A stretch of DNA of 64,000 bases from Micromonospora marina (GCF_900091565.1 NZ_FMCV01000020.1:62001-126000), one strand, 5' to 3'; counted from the stretch's first letter, positions 1 to 10,943 are shown. A program made the numbers and translations. Notes: generated by a model from the sequence alone, not told the origin.

Positions 1-753
1 ACCGCGTTCGGCGTCGAGGCGCCGATCACCGTCGACACCGCAGTGCTCTGCACCACCTGCTCCGGCGCCGGCACCGCCGCCGGCACCCACCTGGCCACCT
101 GCGAGGCGTGCGGCGGCCGGGGCGAGGTGCAGTCGGTGCAGCGGACGTTCCTCGGTCAGGTGGTCTCCGCCCGGCCGTGCACCGTCTGCCAGGGCTTCGG
201 CACCACCATCCCGCACCCCTGCCCGACCTGCGCCGGTGACGGCCGGGTGCGCACCCGCCGTTCGCTGACCGTCAAGATCCCGGCCGGGGTCGAGGACGGC
301 ATGCGGATCCGCCTGGCCCAGCAGGGTGAGGTCGGCCCGGGTGGCGGCACCGCCGGTGACCTCTACGTCGAGATCCACGAGCGGCCGCACGACGTCTACT
401 CCCGCAAGGGCGACGACCTGCACTGCCGGGTGACGGTGCCGATGACCGCCGCCGCGCTCGGCACCCGGCTGACCATCAAGGCGCTCGACAGCGAGGAGGT
501 GGTCGACGTCAAGCCCGGCACCCAGCCCGGCAGCACGCTGCGGCTGCGCGCCCGGGGCGTACCGCACCTGCGCGGCACCGGACGGGGCGACCTCTACGTG
601 CACCTGGACGTGCGTACCCCGACCAAGCTCGACGCCGACCAGGAGCGGATGCTGCGCGACTTCGCCAAGACGCGCGGCGAGGAGGTCGCCGAGCTGACCA
701 AGCAGGGCGGCTTCTTCTCCCGGATGCGCGACGCCTTCAACGGGCACGCCTGA
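1..753 (+). CDS. dnaJ: chaperone DnaJ, C-terminal part (5' end outside window)
   Basis: Co-chaperone that stimulates DnaK. The reading frame is open from base 1 and lacks the J domain, so only about 250 C-terminal residues are present. Four CxxCxGxG zinc motifs are visible in order (CTTCSGAG, CEACGGRG, CTVCQGFG, CPTCAGDG), followed by the peptide-binding beta domains and a C-terminal dimerisation region. rsmE starts one base after the stop, which implies translational coupling. The dnaJ-rsmE-phoH-ybeY-era order is the usual actinobacterial heat-shock and ribosome-maturation cluster, in which hrcA normally lies upstream. Family assignment is secure. Which of the two actinobacterial DnaJ copies this is (DnaJ2 by context) is inferred. 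Confidence 0.95.
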   Translation, partial: TAFGVEAPITVDTAVLCTTCSGAGTAAGTHLATCEACGGRGEVQSVQRTFLGQVVSARPCTVCQGFGTTIPHPCPTCAGDGRVRTRRSLTVKIPAGVEDGMRIRLAQQGEVGPGGGTAGDLYVEIHERPHDVYSRKGDDLHCRVTVPMTAAALGTRLTIKALDSEEVVDVKPGTQPGSTLRLRARGVPHLRGTGRGDLYVHLDVRTPTKLDADQERMLRDFAKTRGEEVAELTKQGGFFSRMRDAFNGHA

Positions 754-754
754 G

Positions 755-1489
755 GTGTCCGCGCCGCTGTTCCTGGTCGAAGCGCTGCCCACCGGTGACA
801 CGCTGACGCTCGACGGCCCGGAGGGCCACCACGCGGCCACCGTGCAGCGGCTGCGCGTCGGCGAGGAACTGGTGCTCGCCGACGGCCGGGGCGGCACGGC
901 CGCCGCCGTGGTCACCGCCGCCGGCCGCGGCACGCTCGACCTGCGGGTCACCAGCCGGGGGTACGCGGACGCGCCGGTGCCCCGGCTGGTCGTGGTGCAG
1001 GGCATCGCCAAGGGCGACCGGGGCGAACTCGCCGTGCAGGCGGTGACCGAGGTCGGCGTGGACGAGATCGTGCCCTGGGCGGCGTCCCGCTCGGTGGCGC
1101 AGTGGCGTGGCGAGCGGGGCGAACGCGCCCGGCAGAAGTGGGTGGCCACCGCCCGGGAGGCGGCCAAGCAGGCCCGCCGCCCGTGGCTGCCCGTGGTGGC
1201 CGGCGCGCCGGACGAGTCCACCGCCTCGGTGGCCCGCCGGATCGCCGGGTCGGCCGGCGCGTTCGTGCTGCACGAGGGCGCACAGGACCGGCTGACCACA
1301 GTCGACCTGCCGGCCGCCGGGGAGATCGTGCTGGTGGTCGGCCCGGAGGGCGGCATCGCCGACCACGAGCTGGCCACCTTCGCCGACGCCGGAGCCCGGA
1401 CGGTCCGCCTGGGCCCGTCGGTCCTGCGCACGTCGACGGCAGGAGTGGCCGCCCTGACAGTCCTGGCCACCCGCCTGACCCACTGGTAG
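755..1489 (+). CDS. rsmE: 16S rRNA m3U1498 methyltransferase RsmE
   Basis: Methylates N3 of U1498 in 16S rRNA using S-adenosylmethionine. The 244-residue product has the usual two parts: an N-terminal PUA-like RNA-binding domain (to about residue 75) and a C-terminal SPOUT knot domain. The SAM-binding signature is visible as VVGPEGGI and LGPSVLRTSTA near residues 190-225. The GTG start lies one base after the dnaJ stop, so it is probably coupled to dnaJ. The length is normal for the family. A 68-bp inverted repeat follows the gene and may end the transcript. Confidence 0.95.
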   Translation: MSAPLFLVEALPTGDTLTLDGPEGHHAATVQRLRVGEELVLADGRGGTAAAVVTAAGRGTLDLRVTSRGYADAPVPRLVVVQGIAKGDRGELAVQAVTEVGVDEIVPWAASRSVAQWRGERGERARQKWVATAREAAKQARRPWLPVVAGAPDESTASVARRIAGSAGAFVLHEGAQDRLTTVDLPAAGEIVLVVGPEGGIADHELATFADAGARTVRLGPSVLRTSTAGVAALTVLATRLTHW

Positions 1490-1510
1490 CCCGCCGGCCC
1501 CTTCCGCGCT

Positions 1511-1578
1511 GATCTTGCAGTTTCGGCCCATGTTGTGCCGCTTTCGTGATGCTTGGCCGGGGCCGAGAATGCAAGATC
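1511..1578. repeat. 68-bp inverted repeat (GATCTTGCA family) at a convergent junction
   Basis: The left arm at 1511-1529 starts GATCTTGCAG and the right arm at 1560-1578 ends TGCAAGATC. The 19-base arms match at 17 positions and enclose a 30-base loop. It sits between the 3' ends of rsmE (+) and the SDR gene (-). No T-tract follows on either side. A bidirectional transcription stop or a dispersed palindrome is likely; this is an inference. Confidence 0.75.
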
Positions 1579-1606
1579 GCCGGGAGTCAAGGGCGGGGAG
1601 CGGGGG

Positions 1607-2368
1607 TCAGGAGCGGAGGTAGGAAGCGCCGTTGAGGTCGATGATAGTTCCCGCCGCCCACTCGGCCTCGGGGCTCGCCAGCCAGTGCACCGCCGCGGCG
1701 ATCTCCTCCGGCCGGGCCACCCGGTGGAACGGGGACTGGGCACGTACCGCCTCGCCCCGCTCGCTCTTCAGGTGCTCGTTCGTCATGTCGGTCTCGACGA
1801 AGCCGGGCGCCACGCACGCCACAGCGATGCCGTACGGCGCCAGGGCCACCGCCAGCGACTGGGCCATCGCGTTCATCCCGGCCTTGCTGGCCCCGTACGC
1901 CGGGTTGGCCGGCTCGCCCCGGAACGCCCCACGGGACGACACGTTCACGATCCGGCCCCCGCGTTCGCGCATGTGCTGCGCGGCGCACCAGGCGGCGTTC
2001 GCGGCGCCGACCAGGTTGGTGTCCAGGACCTCCCGCCACCGCGCCCGCCACTGCTCGTAACTGCTCTCGAAGACCGGGTGCGGGGGATCGGCCGGTCCGA
2101 ACACACCGGCGTTGTTCACCAGGACGTCGAGCCCGCCGAGCCGCTGGGCCGCCTCGTCCACCATCGCGCGCACCGCGTCGGCGTCGGCCAGGTCGGCGCG
2201 TACCACCGCGTGCCCCTCGCCGGGCAGTTCGGCGCGCAGCCGCTCCGCCAGCCCGGCCGAGTCCCGGTGGTGGATCGCCACCCGGTCCCCACCGGCGGCG
2301 AACGCCCGCGCCACCGCCCGCCCGATGCCCCGCGAGCCCCCCGTCACCAGCACCGCCCGTCCCGACAT
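1607..2368 (-). CDS. SDR-family NAD(P)-dependent oxidoreductase
   Basis: Short-chain dehydrogenase/reductase of 253 residues, classical type. The Rossmann motif TGGSRGIG lies near residues 9-16, NNAG near 88, the catalytic Ser in VNVSSRG, and the YGASK (YxxxK) pair near residues 157-161. The substrate cannot be told from sequence. The start at 2368 is chosen because GGATGG lies 5 bases upstream; an in-frame ATG at 2377 is also possible. The gene is inverted relative to the housekeeping genes on both sides, so it looks like an insertion between rsmE and the HIT gene. A 59-bp repeat separates it from the divergent HIT gene. Confidence 0.92.
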   Translation of the reverse strand: MSGRAVLVTGGSRGIGRAVARAFAAGGDRVAIHHRDSAGLAERLRAELPGEGHAVVRADLADADAVRAMVDEAAQRLGGLDVLVNNAGVFGPADPPHPVFESSYEQWRARWREVLDTNLVGAANAAWCAAQHMRERGGRIVNVSSRGAFRGEPANPAYGASKAGMNAMAQSLAVALAPYGIAVACVAPGFVETDMTNEHLKSERGEAVRAQSPFHRVARPEEIAAAVHWLASPEAEWAAGTIIDLNGASYLRS

Positions 2369-2396
2369 GGCGGCCATCCTGCCGCATCGGGGCCCG

Positions 2397-2455
2397 GTGT
2401 TAAGAAGGGCCCCTTCACCTACCCGAGGCGTTAAGCGGGGGCCCTTCCTTACACT
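2397..2455 (+). repeat. 59-bp dispersed repeat, copy 1 (ends in the -10 box of the HIT gene)
   Basis: The copy starts GTGTTAAGAAGGGCCCC and ends GGCCCTTCCTTACACT. The two ends are imperfect inverted repeats (15 of 17 positions), and each half also contains its own GGGCCC palindrome. Copies 2 (31275-31332, reversed) and 3 (32411-32469) share the same order of blocks. It lies between divergent genes, with its right end 6 bases from the HIT start codon. Confidence 0.85.
2450..2455 (+). promoter_or_regulatory. -10 box TACACT for a leaderless HIT mRNA
   Basis: TACACT fits TANNNT and lies 6 bases before the ATG at 2462, so transcription would begin at the start codon. There is no Shine-Dalgarno sequence. 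The hexamer is the last six bases of the 59-bp repeat. No clear -35 is seen. Confidence 0.6.
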
Positions 2456-2461
2456 GCTGCG

Positions 2462-2806
2462 ATGGACTGCCTCTTCTGCCGGATCGTCGCCGGGGAGATT
2501 CCGGCCACCATCGTCCGCGAGACCGCCACCACCCTGGCCTTCCGGGACATCGACCCGAAGGCGCCGACCCACGTGCTGGTGATCCCGAAGGAGCACTACG
2601 CGGACGTGGCCACGCTGGCCCAGGGCGCGCCCGAACTGGCCGGCGAGGTGCTCCAGACCGCCGCCGTGGTCGCGGAGGAGGAGGGCCTGACCGTGGACGG
2701 GTTCCGGCTGATGTTCAACACCGGCCCGTACGGCGGCCAGGAGGTCTTCCACGTGCACGCCCACCTGCTCGGCGGCGCGCCGCTCGGCCCGATGCTCTGC
2801 CGATGA
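2462..2806 (+). CDS. HIT-family histidine-triad nucleotide-binding protein
   Basis: Small purine nucleotide phosphoramidase or hydrolase of the HINT branch, 114 residues, normal for the family. The N-terminal LFCRIVAGEIPA and the C-terminal triad HVHAHLLGG (near residue 96) are intact; the middle His of the triad is the nucleophile in this family. The natural substrate is unknown. No ribosome binding site precedes the ATG, but a TACACT box does, so a leaderless mRNA is likely. The stop overlaps the next start by four bases (ATGA). It occupies the usual position between rsmE and phoH. Confidence 0.95.
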   Translation: MDCLFCRIVAGEIPATIVRETATTLAFRDIDPKAPTHVLVIPKEHYADVATLAQGAPELAGEVLQTAAVVAEEEGLTVDGFRLMFNTGPYGGQEVFHVHAHLLGGAPLGPMLCR

Positions 2807-4176
2807 CCGACGTCTCCGACCGGCTCGGCCGGATGGTGCGCCAGGCACAGGCCACCGGGCGGATCCCGGCGGTGTCCGCCGCCCTGCACCGGGCCGATCG
2901 GCCGCTCTGGACCTGCACCGTGGGGGACACCGGCAACGACACCCCGCTGGGGCCGGAGACGGTGTTCCGGATCGGTTCGGTCACCAAGACGTTCACCGCG
3001 GCGCTCGTCATGCAGTGCCGCGACGACGGCCTGCTCGACCTGGACGACCCGATCGGGCGGCACCTCGACCTGCCCGCGCACGGCGACGCGACAGTACGCC
3101 GGCTGCTGTCGCACACCGCCGGCCTGCAACGCGAGCCGCACCGCGACGTGTGGGACAGCCTGCGCGCCCCGGCCGTCGGCGAGATGCTGGCCGACCTGGC
3201 CCGGGTCGAGCGGGTGCTGCCCACCGGCCGACGCTTCCACTACTCCAACCTCGGCCTGGCACTGCTCGGCGAGGCGGTCGCCCGGCTGCGCGGCGGCACC
3301 TGGGCCGAGGTGCTGGCCGACCGGGTCCTCACCCCGCTCGGGCTGACCGCCACCGGGCCGTACCCGACCGGGCGCGCGGCGACCGGGTTCCTGGTCGACG
3401 CGTACTCCGACGAGGCCCACCCGGAACCACCCGCCGACTTCGGCGCGGTGGCCCCCGCCGCGCAGCTCTGGAGCACCGCGACGGACATGGCCCGCTGGGC
3501 CGCGTTCCTGGCCGACCCGGCGGCGGTGGACCCGGACGGCGCGGTGCTCGCCGCGGCGACGGTCGAGGAGATGCGCTGGCCGCTCACGCCCACCGACGAG
3601 TCGGTCTGGTCGGCCGGCTTCGGGCTGGGGCTGATCCTGATCCCGCAGCCGGACCGGGTGACCCACGTGGGCCACGACGGCGCGATGCCCGGATTCCTCG
3701 CCGCCGTCTACGGACGGCGCGGCGGACAGGGCACCGCCGGGGCGATGGGCTGCTCGGTGCTCGGCTCGTCCGGCACCGGGGTGGAGGTGCTGGACCTGCC
3801 CCACCGGCTGCTCGCCGCCGCCGAGCACGACCCGGCGGAGATCGAGCCGTGGCGTCCCGGCCCGCCCGCTCCGGACCACCTGCGCGGCGTGCCGGGCCGA
3901 TGGTGGGGCGAGGGCTTCGAGTACGTCTTCTCCTGGCACGACGGGACGCTGCGGGCACGCGGCGCGGACGACCCGGCCGGGAAGCCGCCCGCCGTCTTCG
4001 CGCCACTGCCGGACCGGCCGGACGTGTTCCGCACGGTCTCCGGCCGCGAGGTGGGTGAGCTGCTGCGGCTGACCCGCGACGAGCGCGGCGTGGTGGTCCG
4101 GATGCACTGGGCGACCTACCGCTTCACCCGCGCCCAGGAGACCTTCGACGGGTACGACTTCCGCGTCGGTGGTTGA
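2803..4176 (+). CDS. serine hydrolase, beta-lactamase/class C fold
   Basis: Penicillin-binding-protein-like serine hydrolase of 457 residues. The acylation motif SVTK is at residues 59-62, the YSN motif at about 147-149, and an HVG (HxG) motif near 290. These are the three catalytic elements of the class C/esterase EstB family. No signal peptide is visible, so it is probably cytoplasmic. A beta-rich C-terminal domain of about 110 residues follows. It may be an esterase or D-aminopeptidase rather than a resistance enzyme. It overlaps the HIT gene by four bases and is not a usual member of the phoH cluster. Confidence 0.88.
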   Translation: MTDVSDRLGRMVRQAQATGRIPAVSAALHRADRPLWTCTVGDTGNDTPLGPETVFRIGSVTKTFTAALVMQCRDDGLLDLDDPIGRHLDLPAHGDATVRRLLSHTAGLQREPHRDVWDSLRAPAVGEMLADLARVERVLPTGRRFHYSNLGLALLGEAVARLRGGTWAEVLADRVLTPLGLTATGPYPTGRAATGFLVDAYSDEAHPEPPADFGAVAPAAQLWSTATDMARWAAFLADPAAVDPDGAVLAAATVEEMRWPLTPTDESVWSAGFGLGLILIPQPDRVTHVGHDGAMPGFLAAVYGRRGGQGTAGAMGCSVLGSSGTGVEVLDLPHRLLAAAEHDPAEIEPWRPGPPAPDHLRGVPGRWWGEGFEYVFSWHDGTLRARGADDPAGKPPAVFAPLPDRPDVFRTVSGREVGELLRLTRDERGVVVRMHWATYRFTRAQETFDGYDFRVGG

Positions 4177-4311
4177 GCGCCGGGGCACGGGAAATGGGCG
4201 CGGTGCGTACGGTGCCGACCCGATACGATGGAGGTAACCGAACGCCGTGCCGGCAGGGCCCGGCGCCCGAGAAGCGGAGAGCAGGTGGCGCAGGGCCCGA
4301 GGGCCCGACCT

Positions 4312-6441
<2,130 letters not shown>

Positions 6442-6480
6442 CCCACCGGCGGAAGCCGTCACATCATCAGAGGAAGACAG

Positions 6481-6954
6481 TTGTCCATCGAGATCGCCAA
6501 CGAGTCCGGTGTCGACGTCGACACCGACGCCGTGCTCGCCGTCGCGCGGCACGCCCTCGACGAGATGGGGGTCAACCCCCTCGCCGAGCTGTCCGTGCTG
6601 CTCGTCGACATCGAGTACATGTCGGAGCTGAACCACCGCTGGATGGGTGGCGACGGCCCGACCGACGTGCTCGCCTTCCCCATGGACGAGGGCAGCGTCG
6701 ACCACGGCCCGGGGGAGAGTGCCCCGGCCGGCGGTGAACCGGCCCTGCTGGGCGACATCGTGCTCTGCCCGGAGGTGGCGGCCAAGCAGGCCGCCGCCGC
6801 CGGGCACGCGGCCGCCGACGAGCTGCACCTGCTCACCGTGCACGGCGTGCTGCACCTGCTCGGCTACGACCACGCTGAGCCCGAGGAGGAGCGGGAGATG
6901 TTCGGTCTCCAGGCCCGGCTGCTGGCCAGCTGGCGGTCGACCCGGTCGCGGTGA
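6481..6954 (+). CDS. ybeY: endoribonuclease YbeY (rRNA maturation factor)
   Basis: Single-strand-specific zinc metallo-RNase involved in 16S rRNA 3' end maturation and ribosome quality control. The 157-residue product carries the zinc motif HGVLHLLGYDH near residues 120-130. The TTG start is supported by GAGGAAG about 6 bases upstream and the absence of a better in-frame start. It lies 39 bases after phoH and overlaps the next gene at TGATG, so it belongs to the phoH operon. Length is normal. Confidence 0.95.
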   Translation: MSIEIANESGVDVDTDAVLAVARHALDEMGVNPLAELSVLLVDIEYMSELNHRWMGGDGPTDVLAFPMDEGSVDHGPGESAPAGGEPALLGDIVLCPEVAAKQAAAAGHAAADELHLLTVHGVLHLLGYDHAEPEEEREMFGLQARLLASWRSTRSR

Positions 6955-8339
6955 TGGACGCCTTGGCGGCGGTCCGTGCCCCCGCCGGTCTGCCTGATCT
7001 CCAACTCCTGGTCTTCGCCGCCGGGCTGGTGGTGCTCGCCGGCCTGATCGCGATGACCGAGGCGGCGCTGGCCGCGGTCTCCCCGGCTCGCGCCGCCGAG
7101 CTGACCCGGGACGGCGCGCGCGGCGGGCGTGCCCTCCAGGCGGTCGCCGGTGACGTGGTCCGCCATCTGAACCTGCTGCTCCTGCTGCGTCTGCTGGCCG
7201 AGCTGACCGCCACCACGCTCGTCGCGCTGGTGGCTGTGGACACGTTCGGCGCGGGCTGGCGGGCGGCACTGGTGACCGCCGGCGCGATGACGGTGGTGAG
7301 CTTCGTCGTCGTCGGCGTCGGTCCGCGGACGATCGGCCGCCAGCACGCGTACGCGGTCGGCCGCGCGGTCGCGCCGCTGGTGCGTTGGCTGGGCCGCGCG
7401 CTCAACCCGCTGGCGTCGCTGCTGATCCTGATCGGCAACGCGGTCACTCCGGGCAAGGGCTTCCGCGAGGGGCCGTTCGCGACCCAGGTGGAGCTGCGGG
7501 AGCTGGTCGATCTGGCCGAGCAGCGCGGTGTGGTGGAGCACGGCGAGCGCCAGATGATCCACTCGGTCTTCGCACTCGGCGACACCATCGCCCGCGAGGT
7601 GATGGTGCCGCGTACCGAGATGGTGTGGATCGAGGAACGCAAGACGCTCGCGCAGGCGCTGGCGTTGTTCCTGCGCTCCGGGTTCTCCCGGATCCCGGTG
7701 ATCGGCGAGAACGTCGACGACGTGCTCGGTGTGCTCTACCTCAAGGATCTGATCCGGCGGGTGCAGGGCGACCAGGCCGCCCGGCAGATGCCGGTGGCCG
7801 AGCTGATGCGCCCGGCCACGTTCGTGCCGGAGTCCAAGCCGGTGGACGACCTCCTCTCGGAGATGCAGGCGGCCCGTAACCACCTGGTCATCGTGGTCGA
7901 CGAGTACGGCGGCACCGGCGGGCTGGTCACCATCGAGGACATCCTGGAGGAGATCGTCGGGGAGATCACCGACGAGTACGATGTCGAGCGTCCGCCGGTC
8001 GAGCACCTGCCGGACGGGGCCGTGCGGGTGACCGCGCGGCTGCCGGTGGAAAATCTGGGCGAGCTGTTCGACACCGAGCTGCCCACCGACGAGGTGGAGA
8101 CGGTCGGTGGTCTGCTCGCCCAGGCGCTCGGCCGGGTGCCCATCCCGGGCGCCGAGGCCGAGGTGGCCGGCCTGCGGCTGGTGGCCGAGGGCACGACCGG
8201 CCGGCGCAACCGGATCGACACGGTTCTGGTGAGCCGGGTCGGCCGGGGCGACGCGCCGGAGGGCACCAACCGAAGCGATCCGCCCGATTCCCGTGGCGAC
8301 AACAACCGTTCCGAGGAGAGGCAACCCGCCGATGCCTGA
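6954..8339 (+). CDS. hemolysin/CorC-family protein with CNNM and CBS domains
   Basis: Membrane protein of the HlyC/CorC family, implicated in divalent cation efflux and resistance. Of 461 residues, the first 150 or so form a DUF21/CNNM membrane region with about four hydrophobic segments. Two CBS domains follow (about residues 210-335), then a CorC_HlyC C-terminal domain. The signature IEDILEEIVGEI is visible near residue 325. The ATG at 6954 overlaps the ybeY stop by one base; a GTG at 6951 is equally possible. A Pro- and charge-rich tail of about 30 residues ends the protein. The position between ybeY and era is conserved in actinobacteria. Confidence 0.93.
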   Translation: MDALAAVRAPAGLPDLQLLVFAAGLVVLAGLIAMTEAALAAVSPARAAELTRDGARGGRALQAVAGDVVRHLNLLLLLRLLAELTATTLVALVAVDTFGAGWRAALVTAGAMTVVSFVVVGVGPRTIGRQHAYAVGRAVAPLVRWLGRALNPLASLLILIGNAVTPGKGFREGPFATQVELRELVDLAEQRGVVEHGERQMIHSVFALGDTIAREVMVPRTEMVWIEERKTLAQALALFLRSGFSRIPVIGENVDDVLGVLYLKDLIRRVQGDQAARQMPVAELMRPATFVPESKPVDDLLSEMQAARNHLVIVVDEYGGTGGLVTIEDILEEIVGEITDEYDVERPPVEHLPDGAVRVTARLPVENLGELFDTELPTDEVETVGGLLAQALGRVPIPGAEAEVAGLRLVAEGTTGRRNRIDTVLVSRVGRGDAPEGTNRSDPPDSRGDNNRSEERQPADA

Positions 8340-8718
8340 GTCACCCGCCGTACCGGCCGCCCTGCCCACCCCCGCCGACCCGGCCGAGCTGAGCGCCGAG
8401 GACGCCAAGCTGGTCGTCCTGGCCCGGGGCGCGCGGAGCCGGGTGGCGGCCGTGGAGGGCGCCGCGGTCCGCGACCAGGACGGCCGGACGTACGCGGCGG
8501 CGAGCGTGGCGATGCCGTCGCTGACGTTGACCGCGCTCCAGCTCGCTGTCGCCTCGGCGGTGGCGGCGGGCGCGAGCCGGCTGGAGGCCGCCGTGGTGGT
8601 GACCGAGGCGTCGACGCTGGACGGGGCCGGGCACGCCGCGGTGCGTGACCTGTCCGCCGACGCGCCGGTCCACGTGGCCGCGCCGGACGGCACCGTCCTC
8701 GGCACGGTGGTCGAGTGA
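8332..8718 (+). CDS. cytidine-deaminase-fold protein lacking the zinc site
   Basis: Product of 128 residues in the slot that actinobacteria usually fill with a gene annotated as cytidine deaminase, between corC and era. The fold-like pattern of a deaminase is recognisable (VRDQDGRTYAAASV, then a helix), but the catalytic CAE/HAE motif reads TLTALQLA, and no PCxxC pair follows. It cannot bind zinc the standard way, so deaminase activity is unlikely. A strong GAGGAGAGG site lies about 10 bases before the ATG. It overlaps corC by 8 bases and era by 4. A structural or regulatory role is possible but not shown. Confidence 0.85.
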   Translation: MPESPAVPAALPTPADPAELSAEDAKLVVLARGARSRVAAVEGAAVRDQDGRTYAAASVAMPSLTLTALQLAVASAVAAGASRLEAAVVVTEASTLDGAGHAAVRDLSADAPVHVAAPDGTVLGTVVE

Positions 8719-9611
8719 CCACGCCCGAGCCGCACCCGTATCGGGCCGGTTTCGCCTGTTTCGTCGGGCGGCCGAACGCCGGTAAGTCGACGCTGACGAA
8801 CGCGATCGTCGGCACCAAGATCGCGATCACCTCGAACAAGCCGCAGACCACCCGGCACATCATCCGGGCGGTGCTGCACCGGCCGGACTCACAGCTCGTG
8901 CTCGTCGACACCCCGGGTCTGCACCGGCCCCGCACGCTGCTCGGCGAGCGCCTCAACGACCTGGTCCGGGAGACCTGGAGCGAGGTCGACGTGATCGGCC
9001 TGTGCGTCCCGGCGAACGAGCCGATCGGCCGGGGGGACCGCTTCATCACCGGCGAGCTGGCCAGCCTCAAGGCCACGGTGCTGGCGGTGGTCACCAAGAC
9101 CGACCTGGTCGACCGGAAGCGGCTGGCCGAGCAGCTGCTCGCGGTGAGCGAGCTGGGCGAGTTCGCCGACGTGGTGCCGGTCAGCGCGGTCTCCGGCCAC
9201 CAGGTGGACACGCTCGTGGACGTGATGACCGGCTACCTGCCCGAGTCGCCGCAGCTCTACCCGGACGACATGCTCACCGACGACCCGGAGCAGGTGCTCG
9301 TGGCGGAGCTGGTCCGTGAGGCGGCGCTGGAGGGCGTACGCGACGAGCTGCCGCACTCCATCGCCGTGGTGGTCGAGGAGATGATCCCGGAGGGCAACCT
9401 CACCAAGATCTACGCCGACGTGTACGTGGAGCGCCCGAGCCAGAAGGCCATCGTCATCGGCCATCGGGGCAGTCGCCTCAAGCACGTGGGCACCACCGCC
9501 CGGCGGCAGATCGAGGAGCTGCTCGGCACCCGGGTCTACCTCGACCTGCACGTACGCGTGGCGAAGGACTGGCAGCGCGACCCGAAGCAGTTGCGCAAGC
9601 TGGGCTTCTGA
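8715..9611 (+). CDS. era: GTPase Era
   Basis: Ras-like GTPase that binds the 3' end of 16S rRNA and helps 30S assembly. Motifs in order over 298 residues: G1 GRPNAGKST (near 16), G3 DTPGLH, G4 TKTD, G5 SAVSG, then a C-terminal KH domain with VIGHRGSRLKHVG. The GTG start overlaps the previous stop (GTGA). Together with ybeY it forms a ribosome-maturation block, and this is probably the last gene of the operon since a palindrome follows. Confidence 0.97.
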   Translation: MTTPEPHPYRAGFACFVGRPNAGKSTLTNAIVGTKIAITSNKPQTTRHIIRAVLHRPDSQLVLVDTPGLHRPRTLLGERLNDLVRETWSEVDVIGLCVPANEPIGRGDRFITGELASLKATVLAVVTKTDLVDRKRLAEQLLAVSELGEFADVVPVSAVSGHQVDTLVDVMTGYLPESPQLYPDDMLTDDPEQVLVAELVREAALEGVRDELPHSIAVVVEEMIPEGNLTKIYADVYVERPSQKAIVIGHRGSRLKHVGTTARRQIEELLGTRVYLDLHVRVAKDWQRDPKQLRKLGF

Positions 9612-9639
9612 CCGGGCGGCCGGGCGGGCTCCCGGCGAC

Positions 9640-9657
9640 GGCTGATCAGGATCAGCC
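9640..9657. terminator. palindrome GGCTGATCAGGATCAGCC after era
   Basis: A perfect 8-bp inverted repeat with a 2-base centre, 29 bases after the era stop and about 107 bases before the acyltransferase start. It has no T-tract. It could be an operator for the downstream gene or a weak transcription stop; neither can be decided from sequence. Confidence 0.4.
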
Positions 9658-9763
9658 AGGCCTATGGAACATCTCACTTTCCACAGGCATTCTCGGCTGT
9701 TTCACAGCGACCGGGAGCAGGGTAGGGATCGTTGTCTCTGTCCCCGGACCCCGCCGCGAGCTG

Positions 9764-10921
9764 ATGCGAAACCGCTATCTGGACCTGCTCCGCTTCTTGG
9801 CCATCCTGCGCGTGGTCATCTACCACGTCACCGGCTACGCCACGCTCACGCTGGTGTTCCCGGCGATGTCGGTGATGTTCGCCCTGGCCGGGTCGCTGAT
9901 GGCGGCGTCGCTGGACCGCAGTGGCGTACGCGCGGTCGGGCGCCGGCTGCGCCGCCTCCTGCCGTCGCTGTGGGTGGTCGCCGCGGTCTTCGTGCCGGCC
10001 ATGCTGCTCACCGGGCTGGCGTTCGGCCCGAAGGTGCTGCTCTGGCTCTTTCCGATCAGCGACCCGCCGGCCAACTACTGGGGTGGGTTGGCGCTCAGCC
10101 CGATCTGGTACCTGCGGGACTACCTGTGGTTCGTGCTGGCCTCGCCGCTCGTGCTCCGGCTGTTCCGCCGGGCGCCGCTGCCCACGCTCGTCGCCCCGTA
10201 CCTGCTGCTGGTCGCGATCGAGGCCGGTGTCCTGGCGAACCCGCCGAGGGTGCTGCGCGAGTTCGGGCTCTACTTCGGCGCCTGGCTGCTGGGCTTCGCC
10301 CACCACGACGGGATGCTGCGCCGGATGCGCAACCGGGTGCTGCTGCCGGTGGCCGCTGTGGTCGGCGCCGCCGGGCTGGCCTGGATCGTCACCCACCCGG
10401 GCCCGCGCGGGTACGACATCAACGACATCCCGCTCGGCAACGCGCTCTGGTCCGCCGCGTTCATCCTGGTGGCGATCGGCCGCGCGCCGGCCGGGGTGAC
10501 CTGGGTCGACCGCGTGCCGGTGCTCGGCCGGGCGGTCACCGTGGTGAACCGGCGCGCGCTGACCGTCTACCTCTGGCACATGCCGTTCGTGGTGCTCCTC
10601 ACCCCGCTCGTCGGCCTGGTCGGCTGGTCCCCGCGCGATCCGGTCGGCCTGTGGCTGCGGGTGGGGCTGGTCTTCGCCCTCGTCGGCGTGGTGACGCTCA
10701 TGGTCGGCTGGGTCGAGGACGTGGCGGCCCGGCGTAGCCCCGAACTGCTTCCGGGCAAACCGCGGCGGACCGTGGCCGGCCGGGCGGCGGCCCCGGCGAG
10801 TCCGGCCCCCGCGGGGGCGGGGGACGCGCTGGTGAGCGTCGGTGCCGGGGTGCCGGCGCCGCGCCGCCCGGCCGAGGACCCGGCCGGGGCGACGGCGTCC
10901 CGGCCGCCCGGCGGCGACTGA
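9764..10921 (+). CDS. acyltransferase family 3 (OafA/YrhL-like) membrane protein
   Basis: Integral-membrane O-acyltransferase of 385 residues. The start RYLDLLRFLAILRVVIYH is the family hallmark, with the catalytic His in the first membrane helix, and about ten hydrophobic segments follow. The C-terminal 60 residues are Pro/Ala-rich and probably cytoplasmic. Such enzymes acetylate surface sugars, lipids or antibiotics; the substrate here is unknown. No good ribosome binding site precedes the ATG, so the start is uncertain. It runs convergently into the DUF4097 lipoprotein gene 22 bases away. Confidence 0.88.
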   Translation: MRNRYLDLLRFLAILRVVIYHVTGYATLTLVFPAMSVMFALAGSLMAASLDRSGVRAVGRRLRRLLPSLWVVAAVFVPAMLLTGLAFGPKVLLWLFPISDPPANYWGGLALSPIWYLRDYLWFVLASPLVLRLFRRAPLPTLVAPYLLLVAIEAGVLANPPRVLREFGLYFGAWLLGFAHHDGMLRRMRNRVLLPVAAVVGAAGLAWIVTHPGPRGYDINDIPLGNALWSAAFILVAIGRAPAGVTWVDRVPVLGRAVTVVNRRALTVYLWHMPFVVLLTPLVGLVGWSPRDPVGLWLRVGLVFALVGVVTLMVGWVEDVAARRSPELLPGKPRRTVAGRAAAPASPAPAGAGDALVSVGAGVPAPRRPAEDPAGATASRPPGGD

Positions 10922-10943
10922 GCGACCACCGGGGGCGGCCCGC

